57,044 bases of DNA from an uncultured Pelagibacteraceae bacterium (GTDB lineage: Bacteria; Pseudomonadota; Alphaproteobacteria; Pelagibacterales; Pelagibacteraceae). Numbering within the stretch: position 1 is the stretch's first letter; each line of letters begins with the position of its first letter. Positions 36,129 through 45,008 of the stretch are shown piece by piece. Both the position numbers and the translations under genes were made by a program. The stretch spans positions 1 through 57,044 of the forward strand of contig CACMFU010000009.1 of the NCBI GenBank assembly GCA_902613065.1, read 5' to 3'. A model generated the notes under the pieces. That model was given only the letters and a program-made list of their open reading frames with translations, was not told the DNA's origin and ran no database searches.

Positions 36129-37070
36129 ATGTCTAATATACTTATTATAAAACATGGATCTTTAGGTGATATAGCCCAAGCAAGTGGTGCAATTCAAGAC
36201 ATATCTGATAATCATCCAAATGATGATCTTTATATACTATCGACCAAACCTTATCATGATTTGTTAAAAAAGAATCCAAATATAACAGATGTTATTTTAG
36301 ATAAACGACTCTCTAGGTTTAACTTAATTTATTTATATTTATTAATGAGAAAGATAAAAAAATATAAATTTGTTAAAGTTTACGACCTTCAAAATTCTAA
36401 AAGAACTAGTTTTTATAAAAATATTCTCTTTCCAAAAGCAACGTCAGATATTTGGTCATCAACAGAAACAACACTTCCTGATGGAACCAGTAAGATTGAT
36501 TTTGATAAAGAAACTGTATTAAACCGCTTTGAACATCAATTAAATGTTTCTGGCATTAAAACCAATCACGTAACTAAACCAGACTTTTCTTGGAGCTGTG
36601 AGGATATTTCAGAAATCAAAAAAAAATATAATTTAAACAAATATTTAATTTTATTCCCCTTTTCATCATCTCATTTAACTATAAAAAGATGGCCATATTA
36701 CAATGAGTTGATAAAAAGAATTAAATCTACTTTAAGAGATGAAATCCAAATTTTAATTGCTCCCGGTCCTAATGAAATCAAATTAGCTAATGATATTGAT
36801 GCTAATATTATTTTGGATAATGATAAAGCGCTCAACATTTCTCAACTTTCATCATTAATAAAAGAAAGTTATTTTGTTATATCTAATGATACTGGGCCAG
36901 CACATATGGCGGCTCATTTAAATGTAAAAGGTTTAGTTTTATTTGGATCGCATACTTCTGCTAAAAAAGTTAGTATTGAGCGAGAGCATTTTAAAGCAAT
37001 TCAAGTTTCAGATTTGACCAAACTTTCAGCAGATAAAGTATTCCAAAGAATGCAAGAAGCCATTAATTAG
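36129..37070 (+). CDS. Glycosyltransferase family 9 (heptosyltransferase-like)
   Basis: This 313-residue GT-B enzyme has the GT9 N-terminus ILIIKHGSLGDIAQASGAIQDI and the donor-site block FVISNDTGPAHMAAHLNVKGLVLFGSH near residues 250-276. GT9 enzymes add heptose or a related sugar to lipopolysaccharide core. The actual sugar is uncertain, because SAR11-type cells have reduced surface glycan genes. It is divergent from DUF6165 and its last 8 bases overlap the convergent AbrB-type gene. Confidence 0.87.
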   Translation: MSNILIIKHGSLGDIAQASGAIQDISDNHPNDDLYILSTKPYHDLLKKNPNITDVILDKRLSRFNLIYLYLLMRKIKKYKFVKVYDLQNSKRTSFYKNILFPKATSDIWSSTETTLPDGTSKIDFDKETVLNRFEHQLNVSGIKTNHVTKPDFSWSCEDISEIKKKYNLNKYLILFPFSSSHLTIKRWPYYNELIKRIKSTLRDEIQILIAPGPNEIKLANDIDANIILDNDKALNISQLSSLIKESYFVISNDTGPAHMAAHLNVKGLVLFGSHTSAKKVSIEREHFKAIQVSDLTKLSADKVFQRMQEAIN

Positions 37071-38142
37071 TTTTTCTAAATTTTGATAATAAAAAAGGTA
37101 AAAATAAAACTATTATAAAAATTCTTAAAAAATGATGGTAGCTCACAAATATTGGATCAATGTTATAAGCAACACTAATAACAACCATTTCATGAATTCC
37201 TCCAGGTGCAAAACTTAAAAAAGTTGGGATAAATTCAAACCCTATATAAGTCAATAAATAAGCAGTTATCATTGCCACAATTACCAAAATTGAACTAACT
37301 ATTATTCCATGAAATATAAAAAATAATAATTCTTTAATTTTTAATCCATTTAATCTTGTACCCAAAGCTGTTCCGAGAAATATAAATGCAATATTTATAA
37401 ATGCATCTGGGAATCTGGCATTAATTATTTCAAAGGTATAAAAAGCACCAGATAAAGCCATTGCACCAACTAAAGTAGGTGATGGAATTTTATAATTTTT
37501 TAAGATGTTTGCAAAAATGAAACAAATTATTAATAGAAATAATATTTCTAAAAAATATCTTTCGTTATAGATATTTTCATAATTATAACCTGTCATTTCC
37601 GAGAAGCCTAAATTATTAATAAAAAAAATAGGCACAAAACTTACAATGAATATCACTCTAGTAGCCTGAGGGATCAAAACACCTTTATCATTTTTACTCT
37701 TACCAAATTCTAATAATGCTGCAGATATTGGAACAAATGCGCCAGGAAGAGCTGCTAAAACTGAAATGAATTTACTAAATTTACAAACTTTAAAAAAATA
37801 ATAACCAGCAAGAATAGTACTGACTATTGTGCAGATTAACATCGCTAACGACGAAAAAATCCATAGATGAATTTTATACAATAATGTTACATTTAAAGTT
37901 CCACCAAGAATTATACCAACAATTAAAAATATAGGATTTAATAATTTAGTTGGAAAAACTATTTTAAAATTTGTAAATGCGAAACATAAATTTAAACCTA
38001 GAGATCCTAATAACCAGGGCAAAGGTAGATTAATTAAAGTACCTAAGTATCCACCAACAAGTCCTATAAATAGAGCTTTATAACTACCCACTAAAGCTAA
38101 AATATATTCTTTTATGTTTTTGGAAAAATTATATTTGAGCAT
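37063..38142 (-). CDS. AbrB-family (COG3180) integral membrane protein
   Basis: This 359-residue membrane protein has about ten helices in two repeated halves, with LVGGYLGTLINLPLPWLLGSLG early and FLSFAPGGIHEMVVISVAYNIDPIFVSYHHFLR near the C-terminus. These are the marks of the AbrB duplication family (once called ammonia monooxygenase-like), a group of putative transporters or membrane regulators with no firm function. In alphaproteobacteria it is often near tripartite tricarboxylate transporters, and here it is divergent from tctC across 61 bases. It may therefore serve the same substrate or share control. Confidence 0.82.
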   Translation of the reverse strand: MLKYNFSKNIKEYILALVGSYKALFIGLVGGYLGTLINLPLPWLLGSLGLNLCFAFTNFKIVFPTKLLNPIFLIVGIILGGTLNVTLLYKIHLWIFSSLAMLICTIVSTILAGYYFFKVCKFSKFISVLAALPGAFVPISAALLEFGKSKNDKGVLIPQATRVIFIVSFVPIFFINNLGFSEMTGYNYENIYNERYFLEILFLLIICFIFANILKNYKIPSPTLVGAMALSGAFYTFEIINARFPDAFINIAFIFLGTALGTRLNGLKIKELLFFIFHGIIVSSILVIVAMITAYLLTYIGFEFIPTFLSFAPGGIHEMVVISVAYNIDPIFVSYHHFLRIFIIVLFLPFLLSKFRKTN

Positions 38143-38203
38143 TGACTAAAATTTATAACTTATGTTTAATGATGGTTTCATAAATATAATAAGAGAGGAA
38201 ATA

Positions 38204-39178
38204 ATGAAACTAATTAAAACTTTTATTTCAGTTTTATTCTCTGCTTTCCTTCTATTTTCATCAACAAGTTCATTTGCAGTTGAAAAATTACATTTTTTAA
38301 TTGGCGGTGGTGCTGGTGGTGGTTGGGATGGAACTGCTAGAGGTACTGGAGAAGCATTAACAAAAGCTGGTTTTTTGAAAAGTGCATCATTTGAAAATAT
38401 GTCAGGTGGTGGAGGTGGTAAGGCTTTGGCTTACCTAATCAATAACGCTCCGAAAGATACAGTTTTAGTTCAGTCAACACCATTGGTGTTAAGATCTATT
38501 ACAAGACACAAAGGTTATGTAAAAGGTACTGGCACTTTATCTTATAAAGATGTTAAACCAATTGCAGGTGTAATTGGAGATTATGGTGCAATAGTTGTTG
38601 CAAAAAATTCACCTATCAAAAATTTCAAAGATGCAGTTGATCAATATCAAAAAGATCCAAAGTCAATTAAAATGGCTGGAGGATCTGTAAGAGGAAGCAT
38701 GGACCACTTAATTGGTGCGTTAGCTTTCCAAGCAGCTGGAGCAAATCCAAACGATGTGATCTATGTTCCATATGATGCTGGTGGAAAAGCGCTTGCTGGA
38801 CTTTTATCTGGAGAAACTCAAATACTTTCAACAGGCTTAGGTGAAGTAATGGGTGCTAGAGATCAAGTAAGAATAATTGGTATCACAGCTCCTGAAAGAG
38901 TAGGTGATGCACCAGAAGCTCCAACATTAAAAGAGCAAGGATATGATGTTCAGTTTGTTAACTGGAGAGGTTTCTTTGCACCAAAAAGCATGAGTATGAG
39001 TGACTATAATAAAATCTCTAAAATGCTTGGGGATGTTCAAAAAACACCAGAGTGGGAAGCTGTTAGAAAAAGAAATGCATGGGTAAATATTTATAATCCA
39101 GGTTCTAAATTTGATGCATTCTTGGAAAAACAAACAGTTGAAATGACAGCTCTGATGAAAAAACTTGGAGTAATATAA
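38204..39178 (+). CDS. tctC: Tripartite tricarboxylate transporter, binding protein TctC
   Basis: The ATG at 38204 with GAGAGG at 38193-38198 is the start. It gives a 324-residue precursor whose signal peptide ends after SSFA near residue 25. An in-frame ATG at 38162 would place the signal internally. The mature part has LHFLIGGGAGGGWDGTARGTGEAL, the phosphate-loop-like carboxylate pocket of the Bug/TctC family, then KSIKMAGGSVRGSMDHLIGALAF. It delivers a carboxylate to the TctAB permease. A hairpin that overlaps the tctB start follows 24 bases after its stop. Confidence 0.92.
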   Translation: MKLIKTFISVLFSAFLLFSSTSSFAVEKLHFLIGGGAGGGWDGTARGTGEALTKAGFLKSASFENMSGGGGGKALAYLINNAPKDTVLVQSTPLVLRSITRHKGYVKGTGTLSYKDVKPIAGVIGDYGAIVVAKNSPIKNFKDAVDQYQKDPKSIKMAGGSVRGSMDHLIGALAFQAAGANPNDVIYVPYDAGGKALAGLLSGETQILSTGLGEVMGARDQVRIIGITAPERVGDAPEAPTLKEQGYDVQFVNWRGFFAPKSMSMSDYNKISKMLGDVQKTPEWEAVRKRNAWVNIYNPGSKFDAFLEKQTVEMTALMKKLGVI

Positions 39179-39202
39179 TCTTTATAGATTATTAAAGAAT
39201 GT

Positions 39203-39250
39203 AAAGCAGTGAGAATAAGTCCTACAAAATTTATCTCACTGCTTTTTTTT
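39203..39250 (+). terminator. Terminator-like hairpin overlapping the tctB start codon
   Basis: Arms AAAGCAGTGAGA (39203-39214) and TCTCACTGCTTT (39234-39245) are perfect 12-bp complements with a 19-base loop, followed by a T run at 39243-39250. This is the classic intrinsic terminator form, yet the GTG start of tctB (39209) is in the left arm and the right arm is coding. It would both terminate part of the transcripts and hide the start codon. Confidence 0.75.
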
Positions 39251-39679
39251 GTTCTATCAGTCTTTTATTTATATACAGCTTACAACATTCAAGTATTTGC
39301 ATTTGATGAGAACGCACCATTCAATGCTAGGACTTTTCCAATATATTTAGGTTGGGCAGGAATAATTTTATCTAGTTTAAAAATAATTTTACCTGAAAAA
39401 GTTACTACAGAGGTAAATCATAAACACTTAGATTACAAAAGTATAATTTATCTAATAATTATCTCACTAATATATGCTGCTGTAATTTTAAAAATTGGAT
39501 ATTTTATATCAACTTCTTTATTTCTTTTTGCATCTTACTATTTCTTAGGTGAAAGAAGATGGGGACTGATGTTTATTTTATCTTTCCCATTTGTTGCTGC
39601 ATTTATGTATTTATTACACGGATTATTAAACATTTATCTTCGTGATCCGTTTTTAAAATACATTGGAGTTATGGGATGA
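39209..39679 (+). CDS. tctB: Tripartite tricarboxylate transporter, small membrane subunit TctB
   Basis: This 156-residue protein has four hydrophobic helices and the TctB layout, with AFDENAPFNARTFPIYLGWAGIILSSLKI in the first loop and second helix. The start is a GTG at 39209; the frame is blocked by a stop at 39185 and contains no ATG before the first helix. The GTG and the first dozen codons form a perfect terminator-like hairpin, which should restrict expression. Its stop overlaps the tctA start (ATGA). TctB pairs with TctA in secondary uptake of tricarboxylates or similar acids. Confidence 0.85.
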   Translation: MRISPTKFISLLFFVLSVFYLYTAYNIQVFAFDENAPFNARTFPIYLGWAGIILSSLKIILPEKVTTEVNHKHLDYKSIIYLIIISLIYAAVILKIGYFISTSLFLFASYYFLGERRWGLMFILSFPFVAAFMYLLHGLLNIYLRDPFLKYIGVMG

Positions 39680-41175
39680 TCGAAGGAATATTAATTGGAT
39701 TATCAACAGCGTTATCATTAACGAATATTTTAATGGTGATGGTAGGTTGTTTTGCTGGAACAATAATTGGAATGTTGCCTGGACTTGGTCCAATGACTGC
39801 AATCGCATTAATGATACCGATTACTTACGGCTTTGATCCATCAACAGGTTTAATTTTGATGGCTGGTGTATACTATGGTGCAGTATTTGGAGGATCTACA
39901 TCTTCTATTTTATTAAATGCACCTGGAATACCAGGAACTGTTGCTACTGCATTTGATGGTTATCCAATGGCACAACAAGGTAAAGCTGGAAAAGCATTAG
40001 CAATCGCTGCTTATAGTTCATTTGCAGGTGGAACAATTTCTGCAATATTTTTATTAGTTGCAGCCCCTAGTTTGTCAAAAGTAAGTTTAGCTTTTAGATC
40101 TCCTGACTATTTTGCATTAATGATTTTAGGTTTAACTGCAATTTCTGCATTTTCATCTAAAGGACAGTTTTTAAAAGCAATGATGATGGTAGTTTTAGGA
40201 TTAATGTTAGCAACCGTTGGTCAAGATTCATTATCAGATATTACAAGATTTACATTTAATAATATGAATTTAACTGATGGAATAAGTTTTGTATTAATTG
40301 TCATGGCAACATTTGCAATGAGTGAAGCTCTAACTATTATTTTTAGAGGGAAAGATCCAAACAGAGCTGCAAAACAAATTTCATTAACAGAACTAGGTTC
40401 AATTAAAGTAAATAAAGAAGAAACCATCAAAATGGCCAAAACAATACCTAGATCCTCAATACTTGGTTTCTTAATTGGTGTTTTACCTGGAGCAGGTGCA
40501 ACTATTGCATCTTTCTTAGCATATGGAATGGAAAGAAATTATGTAAATGAAGAAGAAAAACAAAAGTTTGGAAAAGGTAGCGTTCATGGTTTATCAGCAC
40601 CAGAAACTGCAAATAATGCAGCTTGCTCTGGTTCATTTGTTCCATTGCTAACATTAGGAATTCCTGGAAGCGGTACAACTGCAGTTATGCTTGGAGCCCT
40701 TTTAGGATTTGGTATTCAGCCAGGACCAAGACTTTATCAAACTAACCCTGAAATTTTCTGGTCAGTTATCATGTCAATGTACATTGGCATGGTCGTGCTT
40801 TTGATTTTAAATTTACCTTTAATACCTTATATCGCTAGAATTTTAGCAGTACCTAGAAATTATTTAATTCCTTTAATTTTATTTTTTTCAGTAACAGGAA
40901 TATATTTAATGTCATTTAACAATTTTGATATTTTTTTAATGATAGGTATTGCAGTGGTTGCAACTTTTTTAAGGCTCTATGATTTTCCCATGCCACCTTT
41001 AATATTAGCTTTTGTACTAGGTGGATTAATGGAGGAAACATTGAGAAGGTCACTTTTAATAAGTGATGGTTCACCTAATTTTTTATGGGATAGGCCAATA
41101 ACACTCATAATATTATTGATCACAATCACAATTGTTGGTTGGCAAATTTTTTCAACTTTTAGAAAAAAAAGTTAA
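39676..41175 (+). CDS. tctA: Tripartite tricarboxylate transporter, large membrane subunit TctA
   Basis: This 499-residue membrane protein has about twelve helices. It carries the two family repeats, GCFAGTIIGMLPGLGPMTAIALMIP near residue 23 and ILGFLIGVLPGAGATIASFLAYGMER near residue 260. ETANNAACSGSFVPLLTLGIPGSGTTAVMLGALL is the second-half signature. With TctB it forms the cation-driven permease fed by TctC. The solute is not evident; citrate-like acids, or aromatic or sugar acids, are known for the family. The stop overlaps the stop of the convergent membrane gene. Confidence 0.93.
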   Translation: MIEGILIGLSTALSLTNILMVMVGCFAGTIIGMLPGLGPMTAIALMIPITYGFDPSTGLILMAGVYYGAVFGGSTSSILLNAPGIPGTVATAFDGYPMAQQGKAGKALAIAAYSSFAGGTISAIFLLVAAPSLSKVSLAFRSPDYFALMILGLTAISAFSSKGQFLKAMMMVVLGLMLATVGQDSLSDITRFTFNNMNLTDGISFVLIVMATFAMSEALTIIFRGKDPNRAAKQISLTELGSIKVNKEETIKMAKTIPRSSILGFLIGVLPGAGATIASFLAYGMERNYVNEEEKQKFGKGSVHGLSAPETANNAACSGSFVPLLTLGIPGSGTTAVMLGALLGFGIQPGPRLYQTNPEIFWSVIMSMYIGMVVLLILNLPLIPYIARILAVPRNYLIPLILFFSVTGIYLMSFNNFDIFLMIGIAVVATFLRLYDFPMPPLILAFVLGGLMEETLRRSLLISDGSPNFLWDRPITLIILLITITIVGWQIFSTFRKKS

Positions 41176-41588
41176 ATATAAATTTTATCAGCTAGACCGT
41201 AGCAAAGAATTCCACTTAGCACTGTTAAAATTCCTGATGCAATGACACCTTCACTATTTGTTTTTTCGTTATGTCCAAGCTTATTGATATAAATTGTATA
41301 TATCCCAATTAAAAAATATAAAACGTTTTGAGCAAAAATTAATGTAAAGAAACCCCATGTTCCTGCCAAACCATCTGCTTTAATTAACATTATGTATAGT
41401 GCTACTAAAACTGATGCAATAAACGGTGCTCCAAAAAATCTAACCATCACAGCTGCAGAGTGATCTATATTGTATTGATCTAAAAATGACTTTGTTGCAA
41501 CAACTGTTCTGAAAGCATAAACAGCGTAAACGATAAAATGGACGATAAAAATACTTAAATAAATTATTCCATTAAATTTATCTAACAT
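41172..41588 (-). CDS. Four-helix membrane protein of unknown function
   Basis: This 138-residue protein has four hydrophobic segments (about residues 8-28, 48-68, 78-99 and 114-134). Polar stretches are few: TKSFLDQYNIDHSAAVMVR after the first helix and NKLGHNEKTNSEG before the last. No known family or catalytic motif is recognised. It follows the GT4 glycosyltransferase gene by 9 bases on the same strand. Its stop codon overlaps that of tctA on the other strand. The codon use matches its neighbours, so it seems an ordinary resident gene. Confidence 0.7.
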   Translation of the reverse strand: MLDKFNGIIYLSIFIVHFIVYAVYAFRTVVATKSFLDQYNIDHSAAVMVRFFGAPFIASVLVALYIMLIKADGLAGTWGFFTLIFAQNVLYFLIGIYTIYINKLGHNEKTNSEGVIASGILTVLSGILCYGLADKIYI

Positions 41589-41597
41589 ATTTTGATT

Positions 41598-42680
41598 TTA
41601 TAAGATTCCTTTGTAGTTTTCAATTATCTTATCCCAAAGAAAATTTTCGGAGTGTGTTTTGCACTCTTTTCCAAATTCAATATATTTATTTCCCTCAAAT
41701 AAATTATCTATACTTGAATAAATTTCATCTAGACTGTTACCATCGCAAATTAACCCCGTTTTATTATGAATAATTGCATCAGAAGCACCACCATCTTTAC
41801 CACCAATAGACGGTATCCCATATTGTGCAGCCTCAATGAAAGAAATACCAAAGCCCTCAACCGAAGTTTTGTGAATTATTGAGGGCATTATAAAAATATT
41901 GGACTTTGCTATAAGTGCATTTTTTAATTCATTAGAGATATCACTTAAAAAAACTACATATTTATCAAGTTTTAGTTCTATAACTAATTTTTTCAAATTA
42001 TCTTCTTCATCTCCGTATCCTATACAAGTGTAAGTAATATCAGGATATTTCTCTTTTAAATTCCGAATAGCCATTATAACTTTTTCGTGATTTTTTCTTT
42101 TATCAAACCTTGAGACAGTAATTAGCCTTTGTTTTTTTCCTTTTAGCATTTCTTCTGCTTGTTTAAGGTCATCTTTTGGAATTTCTTCAACAGGATCTAC
42201 ACCTGGATTTATGACTATTAATCTTTTTTCTTCAACTCCAAGACTAACCGCTAAATTTTTTGTAAAGTTTGAGTTTGCCACAACATGGTCAACATTATTT
42301 AAAACTTCTAAAACCTTTTTGTTTAATCTAGATCCTTTAGGGTGATTAATTTCTTTAGAATGAATCAGACATATTTTCTTTTTTGGGGATTTTATAAGTT
42401 CTAAACTTTTCCAGTGATCTGCAATGATACAATTTACATTTTTATTTTCATTTAAATATTCATTTATTAGTAGAGATTTTCTATATTTTCTTAATAATTT
42501 AACTCCACTAACTCTTTCAATTGTAAATGAAACTTTATCATCAAACTTTTTATGATCTTCGTGATAATCAGCAAAAACTTTAACCATATCAATTTTTGAT
42601 AAGGATCTAGCCAATCCCCACATTAGATTTTGCATACCACCAACTTCAGGAGGAAAAGTTCTAGTTATTATTAAATACAT
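41598..42680 (-). CDS. Glycosyltransferase family 4 (group 1)
   Basis: This 360-residue GT-B enzyme begins MYLIITRTFPPEVGGMQNLMWGLARSL, the acceptor-domain start with a GG loop. It continues with LITVSRFDKRKNHEKVI (start of the donor domain, near residue 185) and ends with SVEGFGISFIEAAQYGIPSIGGKDGGASDAI, the E-x7-E nucleotide-sugar site of GT4. It likely adds a sugar to a lipid or surface glycan. The gene overlaps the stop of the upstream redoxin gene by one base. The donor sugar cannot be inferred. Confidence 0.88.
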   Translation of the reverse strand: MYLIITRTFPPEVGGMQNLMWGLARSLSKIDMVKVFADYHEDHKKFDDKVSFTIERVSGVKLLRKYRKSLLINEYLNENKNVNCIIADHWKSLELIKSPKKKICLIHSKEINHPKGSRLNKKVLEVLNNVDHVVANSNFTKNLAVSLGVEEKRLIVINPGVDPVEEIPKDDLKQAEEMLKGKKQRLITVSRFDKRKNHEKVIMAIRNLKEKYPDITYTCIGYGDEEDNLKKLVIELKLDKYVVFLSDISNELKNALIAKSNIFIMPSIIHKTSVEGFGISFIEAAQYGIPSIGGKDGGASDAIIHNKTGLICDGNSLDEIYSSIDNLFEGNKYIEFGKECKTHSENFLWDKIIENYKGIL

Positions 42681-43234
42681 TAATTAGATGACCACTTTAT
42701 GCCACAACCCATACTTGGGAATTGTTCTTCAGGACCTTTACCTGTTTCTGAAACTTGTTTCATAGCAATAAATAAATCACTATCTCCGGATCTCACAGGT
42801 TTTAGTTCTCTTAATTCTCTTATTCTTCCTCTATATTGAAGACCAAAATCTTTATCATAACCAAAAAAATCTGGAGTGCATACAGCATCATATTTTCTTG
42901 CAATGTCTTGTGTTTCATCAATTAGGTATGGAAAATTAAACTTATGTTTAATTGCAAACTCTATCATTTTTTCAAAAGAATCTTCCGGGTAATTAATTGG
43001 ATCATTAGAACATATTGCAACTGAATTTATTCCTAAATCACTAAGCTTAGTACAGTCCTCCACCACATCTCTAATGATTGCTTTTACATATGGACAATGA
43101 TTACAAATAAACATTATCAACGTTCCATTTTCACCTTTAATATCATTTAAAGATATTAATTTGTTCTCTGTAGATTTTAATTCAAAGTTTTCTGCTTTTT
43201 TTTCAAAATCACATACTGGTGTTTTAATAGGCAT
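42680..43234 (-). CDS. Thioredoxin-fold redoxin (AhpC/TSA-like)
   Basis: This 184-residue protein has the redoxin start FELKSTENKLISLNDIKG and a CNHC motif (Cys44 and Cys47) in LIMFICNHCPYVKAI, followed by NSVAICSNDPINYPEDS and CTPDFFGYD. The CNHCPYVKA form defines a widespread subgroup of thioredoxin-like proteins, often annotated as redoxin or thiol-disulfide isomerase. There is no signal peptide, so it acts in the cytoplasm, probably in peroxide or thiol chemistry. It is divergent from the gamma-carbonic anhydrase-like gene across 20 bases and coupled to the GT4 gene behind it. Confidence 0.87.
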   Translation of the reverse strand: MPIKTPVCDFEKKAENFELKSTENKLISLNDIKGENGTLIMFICNHCPYVKAIIRDVVEDCTKLSDLGINSVAICSNDPINYPEDSFEKMIEFAIKHKFNFPYLIDETQDIARKYDAVCTPDFFGYDKDFGLQYRGRIRELRELKPVRSGDSDLFIAMKQVSETGKGPEEQFPSMGCGIKWSSN

Positions 43235-43254
43235 AATGTAATAATATATAAATT

Positions 43255-43767
43255 ATGTTTTACGATTTGGAAGATAAAAAACCAAAAAACTCTGGCGAAA
43301 ATTGGGTAGCGCCAAATGCAACTATTATTGGAGATGTCACATTAGAAAAAAACTCCAGTGTTTGGTTTAATGCTGTAATTAGAGGTGATAATGAAAATAT
43401 TCATGTTGGAGAAGGTTCAAATGTTCAAGACGGAAGTGTTTTACATACTGACCCAGGTTGCCCATTAAGAATTGGTAAAGACGTAACTATCGGTCATATC
43501 GTTATGCTTCATGGATGTACAATTGGAGACAATAGTTTAATAGGTATTGGAGCTGTCATTTTAAATAATGCAAAAATAGGTAAAAACTGCATCATTGGTG
43601 CAAAAGCATTAATAACCGAAAACAAAGAAATTCCGGATAACTCATTAGTAGTTGGAGCCCCAGGCAGGGTAGTTCGAAAACTTACTGATGAAGAAATAGG
43701 TAAAATTACTGAGAACGCAAAACATTATCAAGATAATTGGAAAAGATACGTAAAAACTGTTTTTTAA
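43255..43767 (+). CDS. Gamma-carbonic anhydrase-like hexapeptide-repeat protein
   Basis: This 170-residue left-handed beta-helix protein has isoleucine/valine-led hexapeptides throughout. Its metal histidines are His64 in SVLHTDPG and His81 and His86 in IGHIVMLHGC, placed as in the YrdA/PaaY/gamma-carbonic anhydrase group. Many members bind zinc but show no proven CO2 hydration, so activity is uncertain. It starts 20 bases from the divergent redoxin gene and is followed after one base by a DUF1330 gene. Confidence 0.9.
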   Translation: MFYDLEDKKPKNSGENWVAPNATIIGDVTLEKNSSVWFNAVIRGDNENIHVGEGSNVQDGSVLHTDPGCPLRIGKDVTIGHIVMLHGCTIGDNSLIGIGAVILNNAKIGKNCIIGAKALITENKEIPDNSLVVGAPGRVVRKLTDEEIGKITENAKHYQDNWKRYVKTVF

Positions 43768-43768
43768 T

Positions 43769-44059
43769 ATGCCAGCTGGTTATGTAATTGCACAATTAAG
43801 AGTAACTAATCCAGAAAATTACAAAGAGTATATTGAAAAAGTTAATCCAATTATAAAAAAATTTGATGGAGAGTTTTTGGTAAGAAATGGTGAATATCAA
43901 ATATTTGATGGAGAAACTAATTTTCCAAGAATAATTATTCTAAAATTTCCAAGTTATGAGAGAGCTCTTGAGTGGTATAATTCAGAGGAATACAAACCCA
44001 TCAAACAGATTAGACTCGATAATTCTGAAGGGACCAATATAATAATAAGAGGATTATGA
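43769..44059 (+). CDS. DUF1330 family protein
   Basis: This 96-residue protein has the ferredoxin-like alpha/beta dimer fold pattern of DUF1330: AGYVIAQLRVTNPENYKEYIEKVNPII, GEFLVRNGEYQIFDGE, and IIILKFPSYERALEWYNSEEYKPIKQIR. The family function is unknown; related folds are small monooxygenases or metabolite binders. It follows the gamma-carbonic anhydrase-like gene after one base, and its stop overlaps the start of the secreted HEVHH protein (ATGA). The three genes form one operon. Confidence 0.9.
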   Translation: MPAGYVIAQLRVTNPENYKEYIEKVNPIIKKFDGEFLVRNGEYQIFDGETNFPRIIILKFPSYERALEWYNSEEYKPIKQIRLDNSEGTNIIIRGL

Positions 44060-45003
44060 AAAAAATATTAATAGCATTATTAATTACATTATTTAGTTCA
44101 TCAATATTCGCATCAGATGAAAAACCAGGTAGATTTTTTGAAGATCAACCAGATGTAACTGATGATTATCAAATTCATTTCATATACATGCTGACAGCCA
44201 GTGATAAAGATCGTGAGCTAGATATAAATGGTAAAATTGAGGAATATGCTAATAAGATGAATGCTCTTTTTGAAAAGTTTAGTAAAAAAACAAAAGGGTC
44301 GTCTGGTGTAAAAAAATATAAGTACGATTATCGAAAAGATGGAAAATTAGATGTTACCTTTATAAGATTAGATAAAAAAAGAAAAGAACTTCATAAACAT
44401 ATAAATAATAATTATCGTGCTTACCTTTGGTTAAATGGATTTAATAATCCAAAAAAAGTTTATTTTACTTTTGCTGATGTAACTAGCCCAGATGGCGGAG
44501 AAGGTGGTGTAGGAATGGCATCAATGTTTCTCAAAAGCAAATACAATAAAAATATAAATAATATGGTTAAAACAGCTCTTCATGAAGTGCATCATGCGAT
44601 GGGCGGAGGTTTTGCTTGCGTTCCTGGTATGAGTAAAAATGCACATTTTTCAAGTGGCCAAGATACCGATGCAAAACATATGTTTTTTGGAAAAGCTTAT
44701 GTTCATGATGTTGAAGGTTGTCCAAAAGGAGAGGATAGTGTTTATTTAACTCCAACATCAAAAGATCCATACGATCCTTTTAAGTTAATATGTTTGAACA
44801 AATGGGGAAAATATAATCACAAAAAACTTGTTAAACTTAGAGAAAAACAACTGAGCGATCTTAAAAAAGGTAAGTGGAACTATAGGAGTGGTGGATCTGG
44901 ATGTAAGTTTACTTATTGGGACAGAAACGGTACCGGAGTTATGAAATTATTTAATAACGAACAGGCTAATAAAGAATATAATAGAGATCCAAAAGGTCAT
45001 TAA
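44056..45003 (+). CDS. Putative secreted zinc metalloprotease-like protein with HEVHH
   Basis: This 315-residue precursor has a signal peptide cut near residue 19-20 (SSSIFAS). The centre has VKTALHEVHHAMGGGFACVPG, where His176-Glu177-x-x-His180 fits the zincin HExxH helix. A Gly-rich turn and later histidines (HFSSGQDTDAKHMFFG) could give a third ligand. Three C-terminal-half cysteines may pair in the periplasm. No established family is recognised, and no propeptide is evident. It is the last gene of the rightward operon with DUF1330. Peptidase activity is an inference from this motif alone. Confidence 0.7.
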   Translation: MKKILIALLITLFSSSIFASDEKPGRFFEDQPDVTDDYQIHFIYMLTASDKDRELDINGKIEEYANKMNALFEKFSKKTKGSSGVKKYKYDYRKDGKLDVTFIRLDKKRKELHKHINNNYRAYLWLNGFNNPKKVYFTFADVTSPDGGEGGVGMASMFLKSKYNKNINNMVKTALHEVHHAMGGGFACVPGMSKNAHFSSGQDTDAKHMFFGKAYVHDVEGCPKGEDSVYLTPTSKDPYDPFKLICLNKWGKYNHKKLVKLREKQLSDLKKGKWNYRSGGSGCKFTYWDRNGTGVMKLFNNEQANKEYNRDPKGH

Positions 45004-45008
45004 ATAAT

